Assembly (NCBI GenBank): GCA_030430495.1
Contig: JAUIKM010000017.1
Location: 72,121-116,044 of the forward strand
From: a bacterium
GTDB taxonomy: Bacteria > Bacteroidota > Ignavibacteria > Kapaibacteriales > UBA7675
Length of the DNA stretch: 43,924 nt
Direction of reading: 5' to 3'
Position 1 is the stretch's first letter, and each line of letters begins with the position of its first letter. The translations under genes and the position numbers were made by a program. Shown in pieces: positions 35,201 through 41,192 of this stretch. Below the pieces are notes generated by a model. It did no database searches, had not been told where the DNA came from, and saw nothing but the letters and a program-made list of their open reading frames with translations.

Positions 35201-36391
35201 ATATTTGAGATCAAAGAATCAATTGACCATCTGCCGTTGGTGGAAGGAAAAATGATCCATCAATTTAGCTTCACAACATCAGAGCAGAGATACTGGATAC
35301 CAACTGATAAAGCTAAGACAAAGTTTTCCAAACGCTTTCTGGATAACAATTCTTATCCATTTGAACAGTTCAGAATTGCTATCAGAGATGTGGCGCGGAA
35401 TACCGATAGTCGAACGCTGATCGTGACAATAATACCAAAGGGAACACTGGCAGGGAACACCTTGAACGTATCCCAAAGTCTGGAGTCGTTCGGCCAACTC
35501 TACCTGACTGCGATATTAAACTCATTTGCGCTGGACTATGTAATCCGCCTCAAAGTCAATGCCCACTGCAACATGTTCTACATCTACCAACTCCCCGTCC
35601 CGCGCATCGACAAGAACCACTGGGCTTTTCGTCCGCTGGTGGAAGGCGCGGCGCGGCTGATCTGCACCAGCCCCGAGTACGACGAACTGGCGGCCGAAGT
35701 CGGGCTGGGCGATCACACACATGGCGCGCACGATCCGGCGGAACGGGCCGCCATCCGCGCCCGTCTGGACGGCATCGTTGCACATCTCTACAACCTGAAC
35801 AGCGAGGAATTCAGGTATATCCTGACGACCTTCCCGATCGTCGACCAGCAGATCAAAGACGACGCGCTGGCGGCCTTCGAAGCGCTGGCGGCCAATCCCG
35901 AAGTGCTGCTGTTAACGGATCGCGGCGAAGGGCCGGACCTCGAATTTAAACAAATGGCCTGGGCCGCCCCTGCGCGCAAAGGACAGTCCCCCAAAGCCGG
36001 CGGCCTGCTGGAAGCGATAGCGTCGTTTTTAAACAGTTATGGCGGCGGCACGATTCTGCTGGGCGTGGCCGACGACGGAACGGTCACCGGTTTGCAGGAA
36101 GAATACCGTGCCGCCAATCCACAGAAAAACAACGCCGACGGTTTGATGCTGAGCCTCAGCAACAGCATGAAGGACAGCTTAAGTCTGGCGCAACCCGACG
36201 ACTACGTCAAAGTTGAGATTCAGACCATCCACACGCATGAAGTCGCCGTAATAAGAGTCGCTCCCGGCCCGGAGCCCGTCTACGTCGGCAATTCCGATGC
36301 GTTTTATGTTCGCGGTCTGGCCGGCAAACAGGAACTGCGCGGCAAGGAACGCGATGAATTCACGCGCAGGCGATTCAACAGCGGAGCCTGA
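32231..36391 (+). CDS. Large adenine-specific DNA methyltransferase fused to Schlafen-type AlbA_2 domain
   Basis: The protein has 1386 residues from the ATG at 32231. Residues about 1-330 form the N-terminal region common to Eco57I/PglX/DrmMI-like enzymes (LFIEYLGWE; helical stretch WYASVLLNRIMFIYFLQRR). The catalytic domain carries AdoMet motif I DPACGSGAFL (from residue 437), GVDIMDEAIEIARLRL, and motif IV NPPW (from 739), so N6-adenine methylation is expected. The target-recognition part (about residues 915-1098) is strikingly AT-rich. The C-terminal ~150 residues form an AlbA_2/Schlafen domain: E1233 and E1238 (EGPDLEFK), FLNSYGGGTILLGVADDGTVTGL (D1281/D1282), and FYVRGLAGKQEL. No PD-(D/E)xK nuclease is obvious. 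It is translated right after the helicase and probably co-transcribed. Confidence 0.88.
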   Translation: MSDVFDFQGAGKALQSFQLDKLFIEYLGWENPHDSQQKEYQCGESGESGNTYLYREIAALGEIPAFEIRSANGNLPQSDSDIREVYKHINFSKIELLLIFTNDESRHTRGSIWLWVKHSEGNGEVFRRHSFYSYQSGHELLNKLSRLFVSYKELDAWDRPESSKSAFVHRLRKLSDAFDVEKVTREFYDKFKMIHDAFVDNIEGIDNEHDRRWYASVLLNRIMFIYFLQRRHFMGNDEPDYLRQRFVQHSRNKDKQQSFYKTFLRPLFFIGLALKQGYKQLDGAVFGQVPYLNGGLFLQHEIEERYGDKINVADSLFEELFKILDTYEWTLNDDAGSDGRTISPAILGYIFEKYINQKQFGAYYTRPEITTYLCEQCIHAAVMDKLRALDLKDCDGERINLDQLSIKSTLPETLMHMNVETALLLDKKVLPNLSVLDPACGSGAFLIAAMKTLEGVYRAAWRTIYAAGSGKSNDPLAHKAVNFLKDLLIELKVKGSLPEDAVVENINSDYLIKKRIIIDNLYGVDIMDEAIEIARLRLFLDLIAVAAPGTAIEALPNVDFNILAGNSLIGLLNIQPEKIQERNSSGNAELANLEEPLREYHRLRDQYKQSLEDEFPLVELRNKAHEYRRTAMELLNGGMLREFADLKISYEREQWDTHKNKAGKRLKRPVNVADLDNLRPLHWGIDFQKIMECSQPESDNSDLRQLPTVEEREKIRAERKQRRLAACRKEEGFDVILANPPWEAFKPQDKEFFAAHSELVKQGKKTMRIEDFLKRKKDLLKDDAIRTAYEDYMSQFPFMSKYFRSAHDYQHQSVEVNGRKTGSDINLYKLFVERCYNLLREDGHAGLVLPGGIYSDLGATGLRRLLLHRTRIKGLFGFENRKGIFEGVHRSFKFIVLTLQKGGETKDFPAAFMRHDVKELEASDSSSFPKLSPQFVEMFSRGTYSFPEIDTNSAPPILIKMHDHPRLDNEKVVNNRFVLTSEIHMTNDSTIFEIKESIDHLPLVEGKMIHQFSFTTSEQRYWIPTDKAKTKFSKRFLDNNSYPFEQFRIAIRDVARNTDSRTLIVTIIPKGTLAGNTLNVSQSLESFGQLYLTAILNSFALDYVIRLKVNAHCNMFYIYQLPVPRIDKNHWAFRPLVEGAARLICTSPEYDELAAEVGLGDHTHGAHDPAERAAIRARLDGIVAHLYNLNSEEFRYILTTFPIVDQQIKDDALAAFEALAANPEVLLLTDRGEGPDLEFKQMAWAAPARKGQSPKAGGLLEAIASFLNSYGGGTILLGVADDGTVTGLQEEYRAANPQKNNADGLMLSLSNSMKDSLSLAQPDDYVKVEIQTIHTHEVAVIRVAPGPEPVYVGNSDAFYVRGLAGKQELRGKERDEFTRRRFNSGA

Positions 36392-36491
36392 CCTTCCCGG
36401 CCGGCCCAGGTACAAACGCCCCGCCGCGGCGGATCTACACAGCCGTACATACAGGGCACAGGCCGCCACTGCGAATTTTTCGCGGGAATAC

Positions 36492-36520
36492 TTGACGCGC
36501 ACCACGAATTTGCCTACATT
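36492..36520 (+). promoter_or_regulatory. Strong-looking sigma70 promoter with long leader
   Basis: TTGACG (36492-36497), 17-bp spacer, TACATT (36515-36520). The next gene starts at 36829, leaving a ~300-base leader. That leader includes a TTGAC-ATCG-GTCAA palindrome (36772-36785) and a 17-codon ORF at 36549 of doubtful meaning. The region 36392-36828 has no other gene. Confidence 0.45.
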
Positions 36521-36828
36521 GGCCGGGGTTTTATAACAAGACATTACAATGTTTACTCTGCGGCAGCGCGGAATAGCCCTCTGTTGCGCCGCACCGACCT
36601 GATTCACACTCGGGTTGTTAAGTCATGCATTCACATGACCGGCTCCCGGTCCACTTTCGCTTTTGAACTGTTGTACCTGTACTAATTCAGGAGTCAAACA
36701 GATCAGAAAAAGACCTCCATTCTTGCACACAGGATTAACTTAACATAGCGGCTGCGCGCCGCCCGGTGTTATTGACATCGGTCAATGACCGCGTGTCAAG
36801 GTCTTTCCACATACTTAACGGAGTTTTC

Positions 36829-37359
36829 ATGAAGCGCTTTTATCGACCTTTTGCAGTTTTGACCGTAGCCGTCGCAGCCCTGGTGTTTATCGCCGCACCG
36901 GGCCGGACAATGGCAGGTGATGGCGGCATCGGCTTTTCGGCTTCGCTGCAAAGTCAACAAATGGCCGTCGGCGTGCCGATCTGGCTGGGCGACGCTTTGG
37001 TTCTGGACCCGTCGCTTGGATTCCAGATGGTCTCTGAAGGGCCGACCGATCTTAACATCGGAATAGGCCTGCGCATTTTCCCCACCGCGCCGGACAAGAG
37101 TGACGCAGCCTTTTTCTATATTGAGCCGATGCTCGAAATGTTTATGTTGACCCCGAATGAAGGCGACGGCGTGACGGACCTTGCCGCCGGCGCGGGTTTT
37201 GGCGGAGAGTACTTTTTTAACGACCGCCAGTTCAGCATTTCCGTTGAAGGCCAATTGAAAGCCCTGTTGCCCGACGAAGCCTCCAATCGCTTTAGCAGCG
37301 GCGGCGAGACCGTCATCAGAACCAGCGCCGAAATCACGGCCAGCGTTTACCTGGACTAG
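36829..37359 (+). CDS. Small outer-membrane beta-barrel protein
   Basis: The protein has 176 residues. The ATG at 36829 follows GGAG by 6 bases and gives a signal peptide (MKRFYRPFAVLTVAVAALVFIAAPGRTMA). The mature protein has strands such as IGFSASLQSQQMAVGVPIWLG, LNIGIGLRIF, AFFYIEPMLEMFM and RQFSISVEGQLKAL, ending VIRTSAEITASVYLD. It fits a porin-like 8-stranded barrel of the kind often called outer membrane beta-barrel domain protein. Monocistronic: own promoter and a clear terminator. Function unknown. Confidence 0.7.
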   Translation: MKRFYRPFAVLTVAVAALVFIAAPGRTMAGDGGIGFSASLQSQQMAVGVPIWLGDALVLDPSLGFQMVSEGPTDLNIGIGLRIFPTAPDKSDAAFFYIEPMLEMFMLTPNEGDGVTDLAAGAGFGGEYFFNDRQFSISVEGQLKALLPDEASNRFSSGGETVIRTSAEITASVYLD

Positions 37360-37385
37360 TCCTCAACGCTTTGATTTTCAACTGT

Positions 37386-37427
37386 ACGACAGCCCGCTTT
37401 GTTAACAGGCGGGCTGTCGTCGTTTTT
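37386..37427 (+). terminator. Intrinsic terminator
   Basis: Stem 37386-37397 / 37409-37420 (ACGACAGCCCGC / GCGGGCTGTCGT, 12 bp perfect), 11-base loop containing TTGTTAACA, then CG and T5. It ends the barrel gene. Confidence 0.88.
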
Positions 37428-37829
37428 CCAGCATTTGCCAATGCGCGGCGCTCCCCACCTTGTGTCCTTGAACTGTTCTGCGCCGGCGCACTCTCACTGC
37501 CCGGCATACCGACGCCCGCACACGGCGTTTTTTCTTGTTTGCCCCAGTCGAATTCTCAGCCTGCAACACCTGGCGTTCAAGGTCTTCGAGCGACCTTTTG
37601 ATTGACGGGATTCAGGCCGGATTTCAGTCCTGAGTACTTCGATCCCGAAACAACAAGATCTGTGCGCCCTGAGGGCACACAGATCCTCCGTAGGTTGATG
37701 TAATTTGGCTTTCCCACTTCCCGCACGGCCTGAAACACCACCCGTTCAGCAGCTGAGGCAGAACACCGCGGATTTTGTGGAAGCGTTTTCGTCCCGACGA
37801 GCATGGTTTGAGGCGGCCGCGGCGACCGA
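37428..37829. other. Intergenic region between convergent genes
   Basis: About 400 bp between the terminator and the end of lptB. It contains the hairpin repeat at 37657-37685; no gene, and no separate terminator for lptB, can be supported. Confidence 0.5.
37657..37685. repeat. Hairpin repeat, second copy of CC-TGA-GG family
   Basis: Arms 37657-37669 and 37673-37685 (13 bp, one C.A mismatch), TGA loop 37670-37672. Core CTGTGCGCCC-TGA-GGGCACACAG. Compared with the copy at 10185-10243, two stem positions differ with compensating changes on the other arm. Confidence 0.75.
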
Positions 37830-38639
37830 TCAATCCCGATAACGCTCCAGCGTAAAATGCTCGCCCAGGTAGCGCTTGCGCACCTCGGGATTCGCTGCGA
37901 TGGCTTCCGCCGTTCCGGAGTAATACACGTCGCCGTCGATGAGAATGTAAGCGCGGTCGGTGATGCTCAGCGTTTCGTGGACGTTGTGGTCCGTGATCAG
38001 GATACCCAGGCCGCGCGCGCGCAGGCTGCGCACGATGCGCATGATTTCCTCCACCGCAATCGGGTCGATGCCGGCGAAGGGTTCGTCGAGTAAAACAAAT
38101 TTGGGTTCGGTGGCCAGTGCACGGGCGATCTCCGTACGGCGGCGCTCACCGCCCGACAGCACATAACCGCGGCTCTTGCGGATGTGCGCGATGCCGAATT
38201 CCGTTAACAATTCTTCCAGGCGCTCGCGGCGCGCCTTGTTGCTCATGCGACGCAATTGCAGCACCGCCATGATGTTGTCTTCCACCGTCATCTTGCGGAA
38301 AACCGACGCCTCCTGCGGCAGATACCCCAGGCCGAGACGCGCGCGTTTGTACATCGCCAGGCGCGTGATGTCGCGGTCGTTGTAATACACTCGTCCGCCG
38401 TCGGGCCGGATCATTCCGACGATCATGTAAAACGAGGTGGTTTTACCGGCGCCGTTGGGACCGAGCAGACCGACGATTTCACCCTCGGAAACTTCCAGCG
38501 AGACGTTTTTAACAACGCGGCGTTTTTTGTAGATCTTGACCAGCCCTTCGGCGCGGATGGTGTTGGGCGACTCGATGGAAAGCGGCGCAACTTCGGGCTG
38601 CGCCGCTACCTGATCTACGATGTGTTCCGGGCTTGACAT
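37830..38639 (-). CDS. lptB: LPS export ABC transporter ATP-binding protein
   Basis: The protein has 269 residues from the ATG at 38639. Walker [10 protein letters not shown] (60-68), Q-loop [22 protein letters not shown] signature [15 protein letters not shown], Walker [20 protein letters not shown] and switch His [12 protein letters not shown] are all present and have the exact wording typical of LptB, down to the DHNV..TL and the YLGE.F end. It powers LPS transfer from the inner membrane through LptFGC. A ~28-residue N-terminal extension (Ala/Pro/Glu-rich) is longer than in E. coli. It lies 89 bp after the HtrA-like gene, probably in one transcript. Confidence 0.95.
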   Translation of the reverse strand: MSSPEHIVDQVAAQPEVAPLSIESPNTIRAEGLVKIYKKRRVVKNVSLEVSEGEIVGLLGPNGAGKTTSFYMIVGMIRPDGGRVYYNDRDITRLAMYKRARLGLGYLPQEASVFRKMTVEDNIMAVLQLRRMSNKARRERLEELLTEFGIAHIRKSRGYVLSGGERRRTEIARALATEPKFVLLDEPFAGIDPIAVEEIMRIVRSLRARGLGILITDHNVHETLSITDRAYILIDGDVYYSGTAEAIAANPEVRKRYLGEHFTLERYRD

Positions 38640-38728
38640 AGCGGGCTCTTTGGTTTGTTGTGCATTTCCGCCGCCGGTATTAACCAACGGCTAAACAGGC
38701 CGGGAGTGTTTCCGATTGTGCGTGCGGC

Positions 38729-40015
38729 TCAGCGGCGGCGCACCGGACGCAGTTCGAGCTTTTTGTTCAATTCCTTGCCGTCGCGCAGAATTGTCAGGCG
38801 CATTTCTTCTCCCGCAACGCCGTCGTTCAGGATCACCTGGACGTCTTCGGGACGCAGAATGCGCTCGTCGTCAATCTCGACAATAATATCGCCCGGCTCG
38901 AGCCCGGCGGCTTCCGCCGGCGAACGACGATAAATCTCGGAGATAAACACGCCGCGCTCGCGCTCCAGCTTGAGGGCGCGCGCCAGCTTTTTATCGACGG
39001 CGCCGACGTTAAGTCCCACGCTGTAGTTGCGGTCAATATTGCCGTCGCGTTTAAGTCTGTCAACCACGTTCATGACGCGATTGATCGGAATGGCAAATCC
39101 GATGCCGATACTGCCCGCGCCGCGCGAGGTCTGCGCCGTCGAAAAGATCGTGGCATTCATGCCGATCACTTTGCCGTCGCCGTTAACCAGCGGACCGCCG
39201 GAGTTGCCGGAGCTGATCGAAGCATCGGTCTGCAACATGCCGCGGTAGACTTTGTCGTCCTGCGTGAAGTTAAGTCCCGTATTGGAGATCACGCCGACGG
39301 TCACCGTCGGTTTGGCGTTGATGGCAAAGAGACCGAAGGGATTGCCGAAGGAAATCGCCCACTCGCCGATAATTGTTTTATCGGAGTTGGCCAGTTCCAG
39401 ATAGGGAAAGCGGATATCGCTGCGCTGAATTTTCAACAGAGCCACGTCGCTGACGGCGTCCGCGCCGATCAGTTTGGCGCTGTATTGTTCTCCGTTGGTC
39501 ATGGAGATGATGATCTCGCTGGCGCCGCCGGCCACGTGTTCATTCGTTAACACATATCCGTCGGAGGAAATAATGAACCCCGACCCGACGCCTTTGATTT
39601 CTTCCTCATACACGCGATCGCCGCGGCGGCCCATAAACAATTCCATCCAGGGATCGCGCACGGAATAGCGGCGCACCTCCGTGACATTGATGCCAACGAC
39701 GGCCGGGCTACAGGTCTCGACTGCGCGCGTGATGGCGTTGCGACGCGACACGGTTATATCGTTTTCGGGCATCGGTTCGGGCGTCGGCGGTGCGTTCAGC
39801 GCCCACTGCTCGTCAGTTGTCGCGCCGGGCTGCGCGTCGGAATCGGAAGCCATATGGCCGTTGTTTAATTCACCGGCGGAGAGCGCCTGCGGCGATCCGA
39901 TTTCGCGGTCGTCCTGCTGCGATTGGCAGGCCGTGGTAGCAAATGTAAAAAAACACAATATGAACGCGGCGCAAACGCCGTGTGTCCAGTGCGGTGTAAT
40001 CGATGGAAGTTTCAT
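38729..40015 (-). CDS. HtrA/DegP-family serine protease, lipoprotein, one PDZ domain
   Basis: The protein has 428 residues from the ATG at 40015. Lipoprotein signal with TTAC (Cys30), so membrane-anchored by lipid, unlike soluble DegP. The trypsin-like triad is complete: His in TNEHVAGG (about 160), Asp in SDVALLK (about 190), Ser in SSGNSGGPL (about 272). One C-terminal PDZ domain (about 335-420: GVFISEIYRRSPAEAAGLEPGDIIVEIDD). Envelope quality control of misfolded proteins is the expected role, fitting the neighbouring lptB and the many barrel genes. A single PDZ and a membrane anchor resemble DegS, but the anchor is different. Confidence 0.9.
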   Translation of the reverse strand: MKLPSITPHWTHGVCAAFILCFFTFATTACQSQQDDREIGSPQALSAGELNNGHMASDSDAQPGATTDEQWALNAPPTPEPMPENDITVSRRNAITRAVETCSPAVVGINVTEVRRYSVRDPWMELFMGRRGDRVYEEEIKGVGSGFIISSDGYVLTNEHVAGGASEIIISMTNGEQYSAKLIGADAVSDVALLKIQRSDIRFPYLELANSDKTIIGEWAISFGNPFGLFAINAKPTVTVGVISNTGLNFTQDDKVYRGMLQTDASISSGNSGGPLVNGDGKVIGMNATIFSTAQTSRGAGSIGIGFAIPINRVMNVVDRLKRDGNIDRNYSVGLNVGAVDKKLARALKLERERGVFISEIYRRSPAEAAGLEPGDIIVEIDDERILRPEDVQVILNDGVAGEEMRLTILRDGKELNKKLELRPVRRR

Positions 40016-40367
40016 AGCTGTCTCTATTGATCCCGCTGCTTTGTTGTACAATCTCGTCAATTCCGTTCCGGACGTTCAGCGCGAACCCGCGTACAAACGT
40101 ACGACTCGGCGCTGCGATTGTAGACGCGGTCCGGCCGGGCCGGAGCCGGGAATTTCATCCCGTCGTTCGAATCCGGAAACGGCGCTCTACTACGGCGGCG
40201 GCCCGCACAGGTTGCGCGACAACTTATCGACGCGACGCCGCCCGGGGGCTTGTGACCGCTCACGCGTTGGCGAACAAAAAAATCATGTCAAAGGCCGCGC
40301 CCGCAGGGACGAAGGGCAAGCGGCTGCGTCCGAACGGCGCTCCGGCAACCGCAACTGCAAGTACATC
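40016..40367. other. Divergent intergenic region
   Basis: These 352 bp lie between divergent genes. A TTGTACAA palindrome near 40044 overlaps a TACAAT box, but no well-spaced -35 is seen on either strand. No gene supported. Confidence 0.4.
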
Positions 40368-40844
40368 ATGGAAATACAAGCACCCGCGCTCAACCTGCCC
40401 GCCTATGATTTCCGCACGCGCGTGGTGGACGGGACGCCCTGTGTGTACGATCCGCTGCGCCAAAAATACGTGGCCGCCACGCCGGAAGAGTGGGTACGCC
40501 TGCACCTGATTCAGGCCCTGATCGAGTTCCGCGATTTTCCGCGCGGGCTGATAAAAATTGAACACAGCATCCGCGCCCACGGCCGCCCCCGCCGTTGCGA
40601 CGCCGTTATTTACGACCGCGACCTGCGGCCGCGCATGATCATCGAGTGCAAGGCGCCCGACGTGAAGATCGACCAGTCCACCTTTGACCAGATCGCCGTC
40701 TATAATGTCGCGCTGCGCACGGAGTTCCTGCTGGTCAGCAACGGACGCGAGCACTACTGCTGCCGCGTGGATTTTGACCGCAATGCCGTGGAATTTATCG
40801 GCGACCTGCCCTGGTACCACGAGCTGACACAAACCGCCGACTGA
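40368..40844 (+). CDS. Stand-alone HsdR N-terminal (HSDR_N_2-like) nuclease-fold protein
   Basis: The protein has 158 residues. I set the start at 40368 (MEIQAPALNLP), where the family normally begins; the frame is open far upstream without meaning. The sequence resembles the N-terminal nuclease domain of type I restriction HsdR subunits: W.RL.LIQ.LI, D78 in CDAVIYD, then IIECKAP with E93 and K95, giving the D...E-x-K of the PD-(D/E)xK fold, and an IAVYN....FLLVSNG end. Single-domain versions are widespread in Bacteroidota outside restriction loci, so a housekeeping DNA-processing role is possible. No HsdM or HsdS nearby; the defence operon is 4 kb away. Confidence 0.8.
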   Translation: MEIQAPALNLPAYDFRTRVVDGTPCVYDPLRQKYVAATPEEWVRLHLIQALIEFRDFPRGLIKIEHSIRAHGRPRRCDAVIYDRDLRPRMIIECKAPDVKIDQSTFDQIAVYNVALRTEFLLVSNGREHYCCRVDFDRNAVEFIGDLPWYHELTQTAD

Positions 40845-40976
40845 CGAATACCCCAGTTTTTACGCCGTTTCGGCCGTTTTTTGGTGCAATTACGCCGCCT
40901 TGTGCATCTCGCGGCCGGGCGACGCGCGGAGCGCCCTGTTGCGTTTGTCCTGGCCGGATGTAAAGCACCCGGCAAT

Positions 40977-41036
40977 CTTAGACATGCCGAATTTTATATT
41001 TAGACTCGTCGAATTTATTTTTTAGACATGTCTAAA
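40977..41036. promoter_or_regulatory. Array of three operators upstream of the TonB receptor
   Basis: Three 16-bp sites at exactly 22-bp spacing: CTTAGACATGCCGAAT (40977-40992), TTTAGACTCGTCGAAT (40999-41014) and the perfect palindrome TTTAGACATGTCTAAA (41021-41036). Sites 1 and 2 deviate in the same way in the right half. The dyad TTTAGAC-N2-GTCTAAA resembles DtxR/MntR-type metalloregulator boxes in form; the regulator is inferred. The rest of 40845-41192 contains no gene. Confidence 0.7.
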
Positions 41037-41192
41037 TTTTGCTAGTTTGCGCTCGCCTTTGATTCGGCGCATACCGCGAATGCGCCGCAAACCATACAAG
41101 TCCAATTACTCGTACAATCGGGGCATTCCGCTGCCGCGGGGAGGCCTTTTTGTTCGTCCTGCCGCTGCGCGGCGCAGAACGGGAAACGCACA

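Noticed and set aside
28611-36391. Complete DISARM or BREX system
   Set aside because: No DrmA, DrmB, PglZ, BrxC or Lon-like genes are in the window on either side; only the helicase and methyltransferase are present.
40160-40175. GTTCGAATCC, resembling a tRNA T-loop
   Set aside because: The flanking 5-bp T-stem does not pair and no acceptor or anticodon arm can be drawn.
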